A DNA stretch of 5,240 bases from DAOVQB01 sp023128935. GTDB taxonomy: Bacteria; Eisenbacteria; RBG-16-71-46; CAIMUX01; WJJG01. The position numbers and the translations under genes were made by a program. Each line of letters starts with the position of its first letter. The stretch's first letter is position 1. This document shows positions 1 through 5,054 of this stretch, one piece after another. Location of the stretch: NCBI GenBank assembly GCA_030628905.1, contig DAOVQB010000253.1:1-5240 (forward strand), in the 5' to 3' direction. The notes beneath the pieces were generated by a model. That model searched no databases, was not told the origin of the DNA, and was given only the letters and a program-made list of their open reading frames with translations.

Positions 1-836
1 AGATAGTAGAACTCGCCGAGATCTGCGCGGAAGTTCACGTGGAAGAGTTCGTCCTCGTCGGGGAACTGGGCCAGTACCGCCTGGCATAGTCCGATTCCCA
101 TCTCGGCGTACCGGACGTCGTGCAGTGCGGCGTTGTGAAGCTCGAGAGCGAAGTCCTGCACCCAGTTGTAGAGCCCTTGAGTTCCGTCGAAGACGACCGC
201 GGCCGGGTCGCAGGTGCGCATCTGGGAGCCGAAGCGTGAGTGAATGATCTTCCATACCGTCGACCAGCGATCGCAAGCCTGCGCTCCCTGCCCGTCCATC
301 ACCAGGCTGTAGCCCTCCTGCATCCAGTCGTCGAGCATCTCCACGGAGGGACGTTCCGGGCAGTAGCGCTTCCAGAGTTCGCAGGCCGCGACCCCGAGGA
401 AGTCCTTTTCGTGCCGGGGAAGCCGCGTTCCGATCTTCTGGCGCCAGAGACCGGATAGGTCCCAGGCGCACGTCCGATTCCTGGCCAGCTCCAGGTAAAC
501 CTCCCGCGAGGGATCTATCCCCAGCTCGCGCAGACGGGCGAGGATCTCCTCGGTCTCGAGGCTGGCAACGCGACCCGGGGTCCAGAAGAGACTAGCCTTG
601 GTCGGATTGCGCCGCTTCAACCTCGCAAACTCATCAGAGGATTCGAAGATCTTCGCAACGACGTAGGGCGAGAGCTGGCTCAGCACGTTGGCGGCCGTCT
701 CTGGGCTGCGCCCAGCGGAGGGGGGCGCGGTCGTGCTCATCGAGGGGGATCTTTCCTGGTCCTTCTGGAGGCAGCATTTCTTATACTTCTTGCCACTCCC
801 GCAAGGGCAGGGCGCATTGCGACCAGCTTTTGCCAT
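1..836 (-). CDS. SEC-C metal-binding motif protein with TPR-like C-terminal part (3' end beyond window)
   Basis: The minus-strand frame is open from an ATG at 836-834 to the window edge, giving 278 codons with no stop. Residues 5-22 read GRNAPCPCGSGKKYKKCC. This is a SEC-C zinc-binding motif, with Cys10, Cys12, Cys21 and Cys22 as presumed ligands, like the motif at the SecA C-terminus and in many stand-alone bacterial proteins. A low-complexity linker (about 24-45) follows, then a helical region of about 230 residues. The last part (about 240-278, containing YAEMGIGLCQAVLAQFPDED) resembles a TPR helix pair. The start is supported by the motif lying directly behind it and by GGGGA a few bases upstream. 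The zinc-motif assignment is firm. The cellular role is unknown; these proteins are usually cytoplasmic and of undefined function. The gene appears intact as far as it can be seen, and its neighbours in this window do not explain it. Confidence 0.88.
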   Translation of the reverse strand, partial: MAKAGRNAPCPCGSGKKYKKCCLQKDQERSPSMSTTAPPSAGRSPETAANVLSQLSPYVVAKIFESSDEFARLKRRNPTKASLFWTPGRVASLETEEILARLRELGIDPSREVYLELARNRTCAWDLSGLWRQKIGTRLPRHEKDFLGVAACELWKRYCPERPSVEMLDDWMQEGYSLVMDGQGAQACDRWSTVWKIIHSRFGSQMRTCDPAAVVFDGTQGLYNWVQDFALELHNAALHDVRYAEMGIGLCQAVLAQFPDEDELFHVNFRADLGEFYY

Positions 837-888
837 GGACAATCCCCGGAGGTTGCTGTCAGCGCCTCTTTGACCGGATACCGTAGCG

Positions 889-922
889 CGATTGTAGCGA
901 CTTATCGATTGTAGCGACTTAT
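889..922. repeat. Perfect 17-bp tandem duplication with TACAAT on the minus strand
   Basis: The unit CGATTGTAGCGACTTAT occurs twice head to tail, at 889-905 and 906-922, with no mismatch. Read on the minus strand, each unit contains TACAAT, one base from the sigma-70 -10 consensus. The array lies about 55-90 bases upstream of the SEC-C gene on that strand, so it could duplicate a -10 element or an operator. No good -35 hexamer sits at the right distance, so the promoter reading is weak. The repeat itself is directly visible. Confidence 0.8.
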
Positions 923-1314
923 GCAGAAGAGATACAGGAGCTTCGTGGTGACTCCCTATAGACCGGGGCTGGGCGGTGTGCTCCAGCCAGAGATCCCCAC
1001 CGAGGTCACGTGCTCGAAAGGCGCCGGGCCATCGTGCATCAGGGGCGACTCGTAGATCTGAAGCCGGTCGACCTACATGCCAACGCTCGGGCACGACGGG
1101 CACGGCCAAGACACGGTCACCGGCCTCTCGAAGCGGGACATGTGCCGCGAGATCGCCACCGCGGTCGGCACAAGACCCGCAGGGACCTATCCAACCTTGG
1201 TCTTATCCGCAAGATGTCAGGGGTCAACCCACAAATTCTGCTGAAGACCGTTATCTGGGCGAGATTATCTTGGGGATATTGACCTTTCGATATTTCACGG
1301 TTTTGGGACAGGCT
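923..1314. other. Interval with no recognisable gene
   Basis: Overlapping open frames exist on both strands here, but none has convincing composition, an RBS or a family motif. The plus-strand frames are Arg/Pro/Ser/Ala-rich, as expected of noncoding GC-rich DNA. One short plus-strand stretch near 1128-1170 reads GLSKRDMCREIATAVG, which faintly resembles a helix-turn-helix recognition segment, but nothing around it confirms this. Base composition drops in G+C from about 1200 onwards, towards the ATPase gene. No clear terminator hairpin is visible just beyond the ATPase stop codon. Confidence 0.5.
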
Positions 1315-2754
1315 CTAACTATCTGCAGCAAAATCCTCCGCGGTTAGTATCGTTGAGAAATAACCGGCTTGATAAATATCGGACGACGGCTTCCGTGCGC
1401 TGATAAGGACCTTTTCAACAGTAAATGAATCACGAACGTCAAGCGCTTCAACCTTCGCTTCTACTTCCTCTATTACATTCTTGTTCACATGGGAACGATA
1501 CTTAATCTCGCATAATGTCATTACATTATCAGCGCGTTTAAAAAGCAGGTCAATCTGAGCACCCGTGGTTTGATCCCTTCGCTTAAACCATGAACCGTGT
1601 TCATAAGCCACGGCGGAGAACCCCAATTTCTTAGCGATCAGGAAAGCATGCCGGTAACAGAAGTGCTCAAATGCCAAACCCAAGAAGATGTCATACCGCT
1701 TGTCGGGAAGCGCCTGGTGCAGTGCCACGCCTTGATCAGAAACAGCAATGCGTGATCGTAGCGGCCGTATGAACCTGAAATAGAAGCGCAGATAGGGGTC
1801 GGATATTCGATAGCGTCTTAATCTGTTGGCCTGCGGATTGTGAACCGAACCATAACTTTCAACAAATCCGGCGAGGATAAGATTGTCGAGTACCTCGCTG
1901 ATACGCCCCCCGGATTTCTGGCCGGTAAACCTGGCGATTTCTTCCCTGGTGGCATGTTTTCGATCAGCCAGAAATTGAACGACACTTTGATAATGCCGGG
2001 ATTTGCCGAAGTGACTGACAAACAGGCGGTCGAATTCATTAGTAAAATACGCATCGGGCTTAAAACAGAGATCGGCGAGGTTCAACCGAACCGAGCGATT
2101 CGATCTATACATCTCCAGGTATTTGGGCACGCCACCAAAGCCGAGATAGAACTCCAAGGCTTCAAGAACAGTTCGTTTGGGAAAGAAACCGGACTTGACT
2201 TCATTGAAATTGAGAGGACCAAGGTTGATGACCTGATCGATTCTGCCGTACAAAGCCTGGGAGCGGATAACTTTATTTACCAGGAATGACGAGACGGAAC
2301 CGCAGAGGACAAGGTGCACATTGCAGCGCGGATTAAGGTAGTTATCCCACACGAATTTCAGCTTCCCAACCAACTCAATGCGTCCGGCCGCCATCCATTG
2401 GAATTCATCGAAGAAGACGATCTGTTTTTGGTCTGCCGGTTGGCTGGCGACATACTCGGCCAGGAGGATCAGCAGGTCTTCCCAGTCGGCGGTGGCGGCA
2501 ATCTGATGTGCCCTTATTCCAGAAAAACGGGCTAGGGTTTTCAGGAAATGCTTGCGTTGCTCGGCGCTATCAGCACCTTCGATACCTTCAAAATGGAGTA
2601 ATTGAGATTCCTGGCAAGCTTCAAGAATCAGGCGGGTCTTGCCGATGCACCGACGGCCATAGACAGCGGTTATGCTTGATGGGGCCGAGTTGGAGCTAAC
2701 GCGTTGTAGCATATTTAGTTGCGGTATTCGACCGATGAATGGAATTGGTGACAT
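1315..2754 (-). CDS. DUF234-type AAA ATPase with C-terminal PD-(D/E)XK-like domain
   Basis: 479 residues from the ATG at 2754. This start is preferred over the in-frame TTG at 2784 because GTGAGG lies 5 bases before it and MSPIPFIGR is a usual beginning for the family. Walker A is GRRCIGKT (33-40). Walker B is QIVFFDEF (111-118, Asp116/Glu117), and a sensor-1-like strand LVLCGS follows at 148-153. A winged-helix-like region spans about 255-305 (EEIARFTGQ, then a second helix). The C-terminal part holds GLAFEHFCYRH (359-369), then Asp402 in AQIDLLF and Glu416-Ile-Lys418 in LCEIKYR. That D...ExK spacing fits the nuclease-like fold known in the DUF234 region of archaeal-type ATPases. The length is normal and no frame break is visible. 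The biological role of these proteins is poorly known; defence or mobile-element roles are only proposals. The gene is more A+T-rich than its surroundings and stands alone, which suggests horizontal acquisition. Confidence 0.93.
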   Translation of the reverse strand: MSPIPFIGRIPQLNMLQRVSSNSAPSSITAVYGRRCIGKTRLILEACQESQLLHFEGIEGADSAEQRKHFLKTLARFSGIRAHQIAATADWEDLLILLAEYVASQPADQKQIVFFDEFQWMAAGRIELVGKLKFVWDNYLNPRCNVHLVLCGSVSSFLVNKVIRSQALYGRIDQVINLGPLNFNEVKSGFFPKRTVLEALEFYLGFGGVPKYLEMYRSNRSVRLNLADLCFKPDAYFTNEFDRLFVSHFGKSRHYQSVVQFLADRKHATREEIARFTGQKSGGRISEVLDNLILAGFVESYGSVHNPQANRLRRYRISDPYLRFYFRFIRPLRSRIAVSDQGVALHQALPDKRYDIFLGLAFEHFCYRHAFLIAKKLGFSAVAYEHGSWFKRRDQTTGAQIDLLFKRADNVMTLCEIKYRSHVNKNVIEEVEAKVEALDVRDSFTVEKVLISARKPSSDIYQAGYFSTILTAEDFAADS

Positions 2755-2769
2755 AGGGGCCTCACTTGG

Positions 2770-2873
2770 TTGAAATGTGGCCAATTAGAGTGGATATCAT
2801 GTCTGAATGGCCGGTATTAGTCAATTGAAAAGTGGCCGTTTATGGCGGAAATCGTGTCTAGATGGCCGTAATA
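2770..2873. repeat. Two diverged 55-bp-period units with paired GGCC cores
   Basis: A unit starting TTGAAA at 2770 recurs at 2825, and the first 48 positions align without gaps at 36 identities. Each unit contains a TTGAAA(T/A)GTGGCC block, a GGA-AT block, a TGTCT block and an ATGGCCG block. GGCC therefore occurs four times (2779-2782, 2809-2812, 2833-2836, 2863-2866). Two explanations fit. It may be the multiple terminal repeats of an insertion sequence, as known at IS21-family ends. Or it may be an operator array for the ATPase, whose promoter it overlaps. The first is favoured because a transposase stub starts just 15 bases beyond it at 2888. Confidence 0.75.
2796..2824 (-). promoter_or_regulatory. 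Probable sigma-70-like promoter of the ATPase gene
   Basis: On the minus strand, TTGACT (2824-2819, 5/6 match to consensus) is followed after exactly 17 bases by CATGAT (2801-2796, 4/6). The ATPase ATG lies about 40 bases further on, and GTGAGG is correctly spaced before it. The promoter sits inside the GGCC repeat array, so a repeat-binding protein could regulate it. This rests on pattern matching only. Confidence 0.35.
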
Positions 2874-2887
2874 TCAAGTGGATCGAT

Positions 2888-2968
2888 ATGATGACAACAC
2901 TACTTCTTCGCACAGCAGCGTCGGTCATCAGGTCACGCCAGGCGCTCGTTAGGGCACGCAGCACTTAG
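2888..2968 (+). pseudogene. N-terminal stub of a DDE (integrase-type) transposase
   Basis: An ATG at 2888 opens 26 codons: MMTTLLLRTAASVIRSRQ, then ALVRARST and a stop at 2966-2968. The leading LLRTAASVIRSR-ALV resembles the N-terminus of IS481/IS3-like integrase-core transposases, which continue with ENLALRHQ; that continuation is seen in the copy at 4845. Here the similarity stops after ALV (base 2950) and no DDE core follows. The stub lies directly behind the GGCC repeat array, as expected of an IS end followed by its transposase start. It cannot be functional. Family identification rests on the better-preserved second copy. Confidence 0.6.
2902..2950 (+). repeat. 49-bp dispersed repeat, copy 1 (partner at 4845-4893)
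   Basis: These 49 bases match 4845-4893 at 47 positions; the differences are one G/A and one C/G. Sequence diverges immediately on both sides. Both copies are in direct orientation about 1.94 kb apart, and both encode the same piece of a transposase N-terminus. Confidence 0.9.
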
Positions 2969-3024
2969 ACTCCTCAGTTCATCTGCTTTCCAATCCTGTA
3001 GCCTGCTGTTAGCTCGCGTGACAG

Positions 3025-3414
3025 ATGTTGCCTGCCGGTCGATCGCTCAATGGTCAGCCCGGATGGGATATTCAGAGAGGACAGGGTGGGACATCAGGGT
3101 TATTAGCTGGTACAAAGCGCAACACGATTGCCAACGGCCACGTTTCCGCATGTTGGGTTCGCCGACACCTCGACAATGGGACCCCCGATGCCAATATTCG
3201 CAGTGGATGGCAGGCCCATATGGATCGTTACTACCCGCAAGGACAGAATCCCTGCTTCCGATCGCGCCTAGTCTACGCATCTGACCTGGGCGGCGGTGAA
3301 GCCCTATGGGATTTCATGAAGGATGAGCTCTACCGCTGTGAAGACGTCATGCCGCTCGTGAGCTGGGAGGCCCCTGGCACGGGCGGACACGCCATCACCG
3401 CCAAATGCTCATGA
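3025..3414 (+). pseudogene. Possible C-terminal remnant of a papain-like (C39-like) secreted protein
   Basis: This 129-codon frame begins at an ATG with no clear RBS. Its first 30-odd residues look like noise. From about residue 60 the composition becomes protein-like (GWQAHMDRYYP), then LWDFMKDELYRCEDVMPLVSWE (94-115) and GTGGHAIT (118-125). A Trp-containing helix, an EDV/DVI strand and then GGH-(A/Y)-(I/V)-T is the pattern around the catalytic histidine of papain-fold and C39-like proteins common in bacterial secretomes. His122 would be that histidine. The upstream CGP-type cysteine segment is not evident, and the frame ends four residues after GGHAIT, where ZupT-derived sequence begins on the other strand. 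I infer a truncated, non-functional gene; the family assignment is tentative. Confidence 0.3.
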
Positions 3415-3590
3415 CCGAACTCGCGGGAAGCGGGAACCAGCTCATGGATCGAGATGAATACCATGAGACCGCCGACGGCGGCCAGAAGACTTGCCAGGAT
3501 TTGCTCAGACAAGAACGGGAGCAGAACCAGCCCGGTCAGCAGGGTGCCGATTGGCTCGGCGGTTCCCAAGAAGAGCAAGTACGGGAACAC
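3330..3590 (-). pseudogene. Remnant of a ZIP-family metal transporter (ZupT-like), last-but-one membrane segments
   Basis: The frame reads FPYLLFLGTAEPIGTLLTG (2-20), then LVLLPFLSEQ, LLAAVGGLMVFISIHELVPA (35-54) and SREFGHEHLAVMA (55-67). This closely follows the C-terminal part of ZupT/ZIP proteins (FLSGLAEPLGALLGYL, GIMVFISLDELLPAAREYGH). It covers two transmembrane segments and the His-rich loop. All earlier segments, including the metal-site helices, are absent. The final helix is also missing: after Ala67 (about 3390) the sequence is unrelated and runs antisense through the peptidase-like remnant. The upstream in-frame extension reaches a stop at 3645-3647 and carries no further ZIP sequence. 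The family call is fairly sure; the fragment cannot transport anything. The nominal GTG at 3590 is not a real start. Confidence 0.72.
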
Positions 3591-3644
3591 TTGGCGACGG
3601 ATAGCCCCTAACCGAATCCTGGGGGCCGCGCCGCCAGAGTTGCG

Positions 3645-3755
3645 CTAGGCCCGAAACAAGCGTGTTCTAATGCCCTTCAGGATTTGCCGTGCACCGGCTT
3701 CTGCGGGCATAGATTCCCTGTTGAACTTCACGTCAGTCACATTCGCGACCCTCAT
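3645..3755 (-). CDS. Small ORF of 36 residues, unknown
   Basis: An ATG at 3755 opens 36 codons (begins MRVANVTDVKFNRESMPAEA, ends RLFRA) and stops at 3645. It starts 9 bases after the stop of the broken nucleotidyltransferase gene. TGAGGAG, a very good Shine-Dalgarno sequence overlapping that stop, lies 5 bases before the ATG, so it would be translationally coupled. I recognise no family. It may be the beginning of a second operon gene cut off by the rearrangement that introduced the ZupT fragment in the same frame, or it may be chance. Confidence 0.3.
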   Translation of the reverse strand: MRVANVTDVKFNRESMPAEAGARQILKGIRTRLFRA

Positions 3756-3764
3756 TTGTGCTCC

Positions 3765-3956
3765 TCAGCTCTCCCTCGAAATGCGAACCCTACGACCGAT
3801 CGAGGGATCGACTTTCACAAGGATGCCCATGTCGTTGTCTTCTCGCTGATCGCCTCTGGCGTACGAGCCGAAGAGGGCGAGGCGCCGCACACCGAACTCG
3901 CGTGCGAGCTGAGGCCGTGCCCGACGAAGAATCTCGACGATCTCCTGGCGAGTCAT
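3765..3956 (-). pseudogene. Truncated MntA-like minimal nucleotidyltransferase with disrupted DxD
   Basis: 63 codons from the ATG at 3956, beginning MTRQEIVEILRRARPQLARE. GSYARGDQRED at 30-40 is the GSxARG signature of MNT-fold nucleotidyltransferases, which in MntA/HepT modules AMPylate the HEPN toxin. The usual metal-binding DxD that follows (normally SDIDILV) is here NDMGILV: Asp42 is kept, but the second Asp is Gly44. After VDPSIG (49-54) the family sequence ends, and RRVRISRES replaces the second half, which should carry the third catalytic Asp. The protein is therefore truncated and very probably inactive. No HEPN gene follows. ATG is preferred over the in-frame GTG at 3971 because GGAGG lies 8 bases before it. 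Confidence 0.8.
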
Positions 3957-3964
3957 GATTGATA

Positions 3965-3969
3965 CCTCC
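3965..3969 (-). promoter_or_regulatory. Shine-Dalgarno GGAGG that sets the start of the truncated nucleotidyltransferase
   Basis: The minus strand reads GGAGG, then 8 bases, then ATG at 3956. The site excludes the upstream GTG at 3971, which overlaps it. Confidence 0.6.
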
Positions 3970-4049
3970 ACGTCATCTCTGCCGCCGGGACCTCACGAAT
4001 CCACCGCTCTGCCTCTGCTCGACTTGACCACTCGCAGCAATATGGCTGA

Positions 4050-4262
4050 ATGGCCAAGTGTCGTCAAGACGTCGGACAAGCCCTTTGCCTGCATCCCCAT
4101 GCCCACAGCCTTTTCCCCGATGGGCTCTCTGTGCCCGGAGCCGAGAATCGGCTTACCTTTGTCCCCTTGCCCGAGCCGACCACCGAGATGATCGAAGAGC
4201 TGACGCTAAAGGTCGCTCGCCCGCCCGCCCGAATGCGGCGCGTCCGGCACCCTGATGGGTAG
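4050..4262 (+). pseudogene. Remnant of an IS91-type (HUH, Y2) transposase
   Basis: The frame contains ALCLHPHAHSLFPDGLSVP (11-29), then NRLTFVPLPEPTTEMIEELT and LKVA. This follows the Y2 transposase core of IS91/ISCR-like elements, where LNPHFHALVLDGVF is followed by a variable loop, then RFHPLPAPTDEEVE and a helix ending IARR. His17-Ala-His19 corresponds to the HUH metal-binding pair used in rolling-circle transposition. A stop lies immediately upstream (4047-4049), the zinc-binding N-terminus is absent, and similarity fades after KVA near 4215, before the region expected to hold the catalytic tyrosines. It is a non-functional fragment about 55 residues long. No IS91 end or its usual target tetranucleotide could be assigned nearby. 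Confidence 0.62.
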
Positions 4263-4454
4263 TTCCCGGCGGCCGGCGGGATTCAGGTCGTATAAACATT
4301 CCAACCAGGCCTCGGCGATCCCCGCGCTGGGGTCGTGGGCGAACCGCGCCCGGCTCGGTTAGTGCATAGTGATTTGTGCATAGGCATTATGGGGGCATGG
4401 CGTCCGCAAGATGTTTCTTGAGGCCCGCAGCTCGTTTTCACGTTGGATCTGGAC
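4263..4454. other. Interval without an assignable gene
   Basis: GC-rich sequence up to about 4360, then more balanced composition. It contains a short direct repeat, GTGCATA, at 4362-4368 and 4376-4382 (14-base period). The minus-strand frame 4358-4206 has protein-like composition (contains IAEAWLECLYDLNPAGR) but no start codon or known motif. Open frames on the plus strand upstream of 4490 do not resemble the nucleotidyltransferase family, so they are not taken as an N-terminal extension. Confidence 0.4.
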
Positions 4455-4483
4455 TTGATAGGATCAGCGGCATAGGTCATGAT
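4455..4483 (+). promoter_or_regulatory. Weak candidate promoter for the nucleotidyltransferase gene
   Basis: TTGATA (4455-4460, 5/6) is followed by 17 bases and CATGAT (4478-4483, 4/6). Transcription would begin almost at the ATG at 4490, giving a leaderless or near-leaderless message. That would fit the poor Shine-Dalgarno sequence there. Pattern match only. Confidence 0.2.
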
Positions 4484-4489
4484 TTCAGT

Positions 4490-4786
4490 ATGAGGATTGA
4501 AGACATAAAGAAGGTATCTGCTCCGGCCTGTCGAGATTTTAACGTCAAACGGCTTGACGCGTTCGGGTCCATCGCCCGCGGGACATCAACAGCGTCCAGT
4601 GATGTGGATTTGCTTGTGGAATTTCGAGATCCTGAGATACGTCCAGCCAAGCGATTCTTCGGACTCCTGCACCAACTTGAGGATTCCCTTGGGTGCAAAG
4701 TGGACCTCCTAACATTTGGCAGTCTGCGCAATCCATACTTCCGGAAGCGTGTCCTTGGGGAAAGGGTCCCTATTTATGAAGGATGA
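4490..4786 (+). CDS. MntA-like minimal nucleotidyltransferase (antitoxin of a MNT-HEPN module)
   Basis: 98 residues, the usual length for the family. AFGSIARGTSTASSDVDLLVEF (24-45) is the complete MNT signature: Gly26-Ser27, then Asp38 and Asp40. The third metal-binding Asp is Asp72 in GCKVDLLTF. Downstream, LRNPYFRKRVLGERVPIYE is the standard C-terminus. In characterised pairs (MntA/HepT), this enzyme transfers AMP from ATP to a tyrosine of the HEPN RNase toxin and silences it. All catalytic residues visible here are intact, so it could be active. Its 3' end overlaps the HEPN start by 11 bases, the normal operon layout, but the HEPN gene is broken. The start at 4490 puts the protein beginning at MRIEDIKKV; a longer frame from 4376 adds unrelated sequence. 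The RBS is weak. Confidence 0.88.
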   Translation: MRIEDIKKVSAPACRDFNVKRLDAFGSIARGTSTASSDVDLLVEFRDPEIRPAKRFFGLLHQLEDSLGCKVDLLTFGSLRNPYFRKRVLGERVPIYEG

Positions 4787-4844
4787 GGTCCTTGCACATC
4801 TTCATGATGTTGTCCAAGCTGGACGCGCCATCAAAAAGTTCGTC
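4776..4844 (+). pseudogene. 5' fragment of the HEPN (DUF86/HepT-like) toxin gene, interrupted
   Basis: An ATG at 4776 lies inside the last codons of the nucleotidyltransferase gene and opens MKDEVLAHLHDVVQAGRAIKKFV. This matches the first helix of HEPN/DUF86 proteins (D--YL-HILDAI--IEEF). The usual next step is a T-G-K/S loop and an FEDY-type helix. Instead, from about base 4845 the DNA is the transposase repeat. The frame stays open as an accidental fusion until 5198 (140 residues in total), but everything after residue 23 is foreign. The RX4-6H RNase motif, normally far downstream, is missing, so no toxin can be made. The remaining antitoxin gene is thus orphaned. Confidence 0.7.
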
Positions 4845-4893
4845 ACTTCTTCGCACAGCAGCATCGGTCATCAGGTCACGCCAGGGGCTCGTT
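4845..4893 (+). repeat. 49-bp dispersed repeat, copy 2 (partner at 2902-2950)
   Basis: 47 of 49 bases match copy 1, in the same orientation. The left boundary falls within the HEPN coding sequence, so here it marks the edge of inserted or recombined DNA. Confidence 0.9.
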
Positions 4894-4953
4894 TTGGAGA
4901 ACCTCGCTCTCCGGCACCAGATCCAGGTCCTGCAACGATCTGTCAAGCAACCG
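4845..4953 (+). pseudogene. N-terminal fragment of a DDE (integrase-type) transposase
   Basis: In the frame opened at 4783 the DNA reads LLRTAASVIRSRQ, GLVLENLALRHQIQVLQRSVK and QP. ENLALRHQ(L/I)-VLQRS-KRP is a hallmark of the N-terminus of integrase-core transposases of the IS481/IS3-like group. The homology stops at about 4953, where the family would go on to a basic segment and then the DDE core, both absent. The start codon is also gone: codons before 4845 belong to the HEPN gene read in another frame. Copy 1 at 2888 supplies the missing beginning, MMTTL. This is a dead fragment; the family call is reasonably sure. Confidence 0.65.
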
Positions 4954-4991
4954 CAAGGAGGAACCGCAGAAGACCGCCGGGAGAAACAGAA

Positions 4992-5027
4992 CCGCCCCAT
5001 GCAGCCGATACCGGCTGCGCGGGGCGG
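4992..5027 (-). terminator. Rho-independent terminator of the minus-strand gene ending at 5055
   Basis: CCGCCCC (4992-4998) pairs with GGGGCGG (5021-5027), and GCAGCCG (5001-5007) pairs with CGGCTGC (5012-5018) around a 4-base loop; a 2x2 internal bulge lies between the stems. Read on the minus strand, the hairpin is followed by TTCTGTTTCT. It begins 28 bases after the stop codon of the gene from the right edge. The stem is strong; the T tract is interrupted. Confidence 0.65.
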
Positions 5028-5054
5028 GATTCGCCGCCAGGCCCTGACCGGGAA

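Noticed and set aside
240..458. Plus-strand ORFs inside the SEC-C gene (also 688-873)
   Set aside because: They lie antisense to a continuous minus-strand frame with a clear zinc motif, and have no motif or RBS of their own.
976..1347. 123-codon plus-strand ORF
   Set aside because: Arg/Ser/Pro/Thr-rich composition, no RBS and no family motif; it overlaps another equally poor frame at 1010-1282.
1840..2289. 149-codon plus-strand ORF inside the ATPase gene (also 2314-2535, 2508-2699)
   Set aside because: Antisense shadow of the ATPase, whose Walker and nuclease-like motifs are in the other strand.
2755..2784. Upstream TTG start for the ATPase (10 extra residues)
   Set aside because: The ATG at 2754 has a well-spaced GTGAGG. 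The extra codons lie in the repeat array and do not resemble the family.
2770..2873. CRISPR array
   Set aside because: Only two diverged units of 55 bp, with no constant repeat/variable spacer pattern and no cas genes.
4376..4489. N-terminal extension of the nucleotidyltransferase from 4376
   Set aside because: The added 38 residues do not fit MntA-like proteins, which begin a few residues before the first helix seen at MRIEDIKKV.
3765..4786. A novel two-nucleotidyltransferase defence system
   Set aside because: The genes are on opposite strands, one is truncated with a lost Asp and the other has a broken partner; decay explains the arrangement better.
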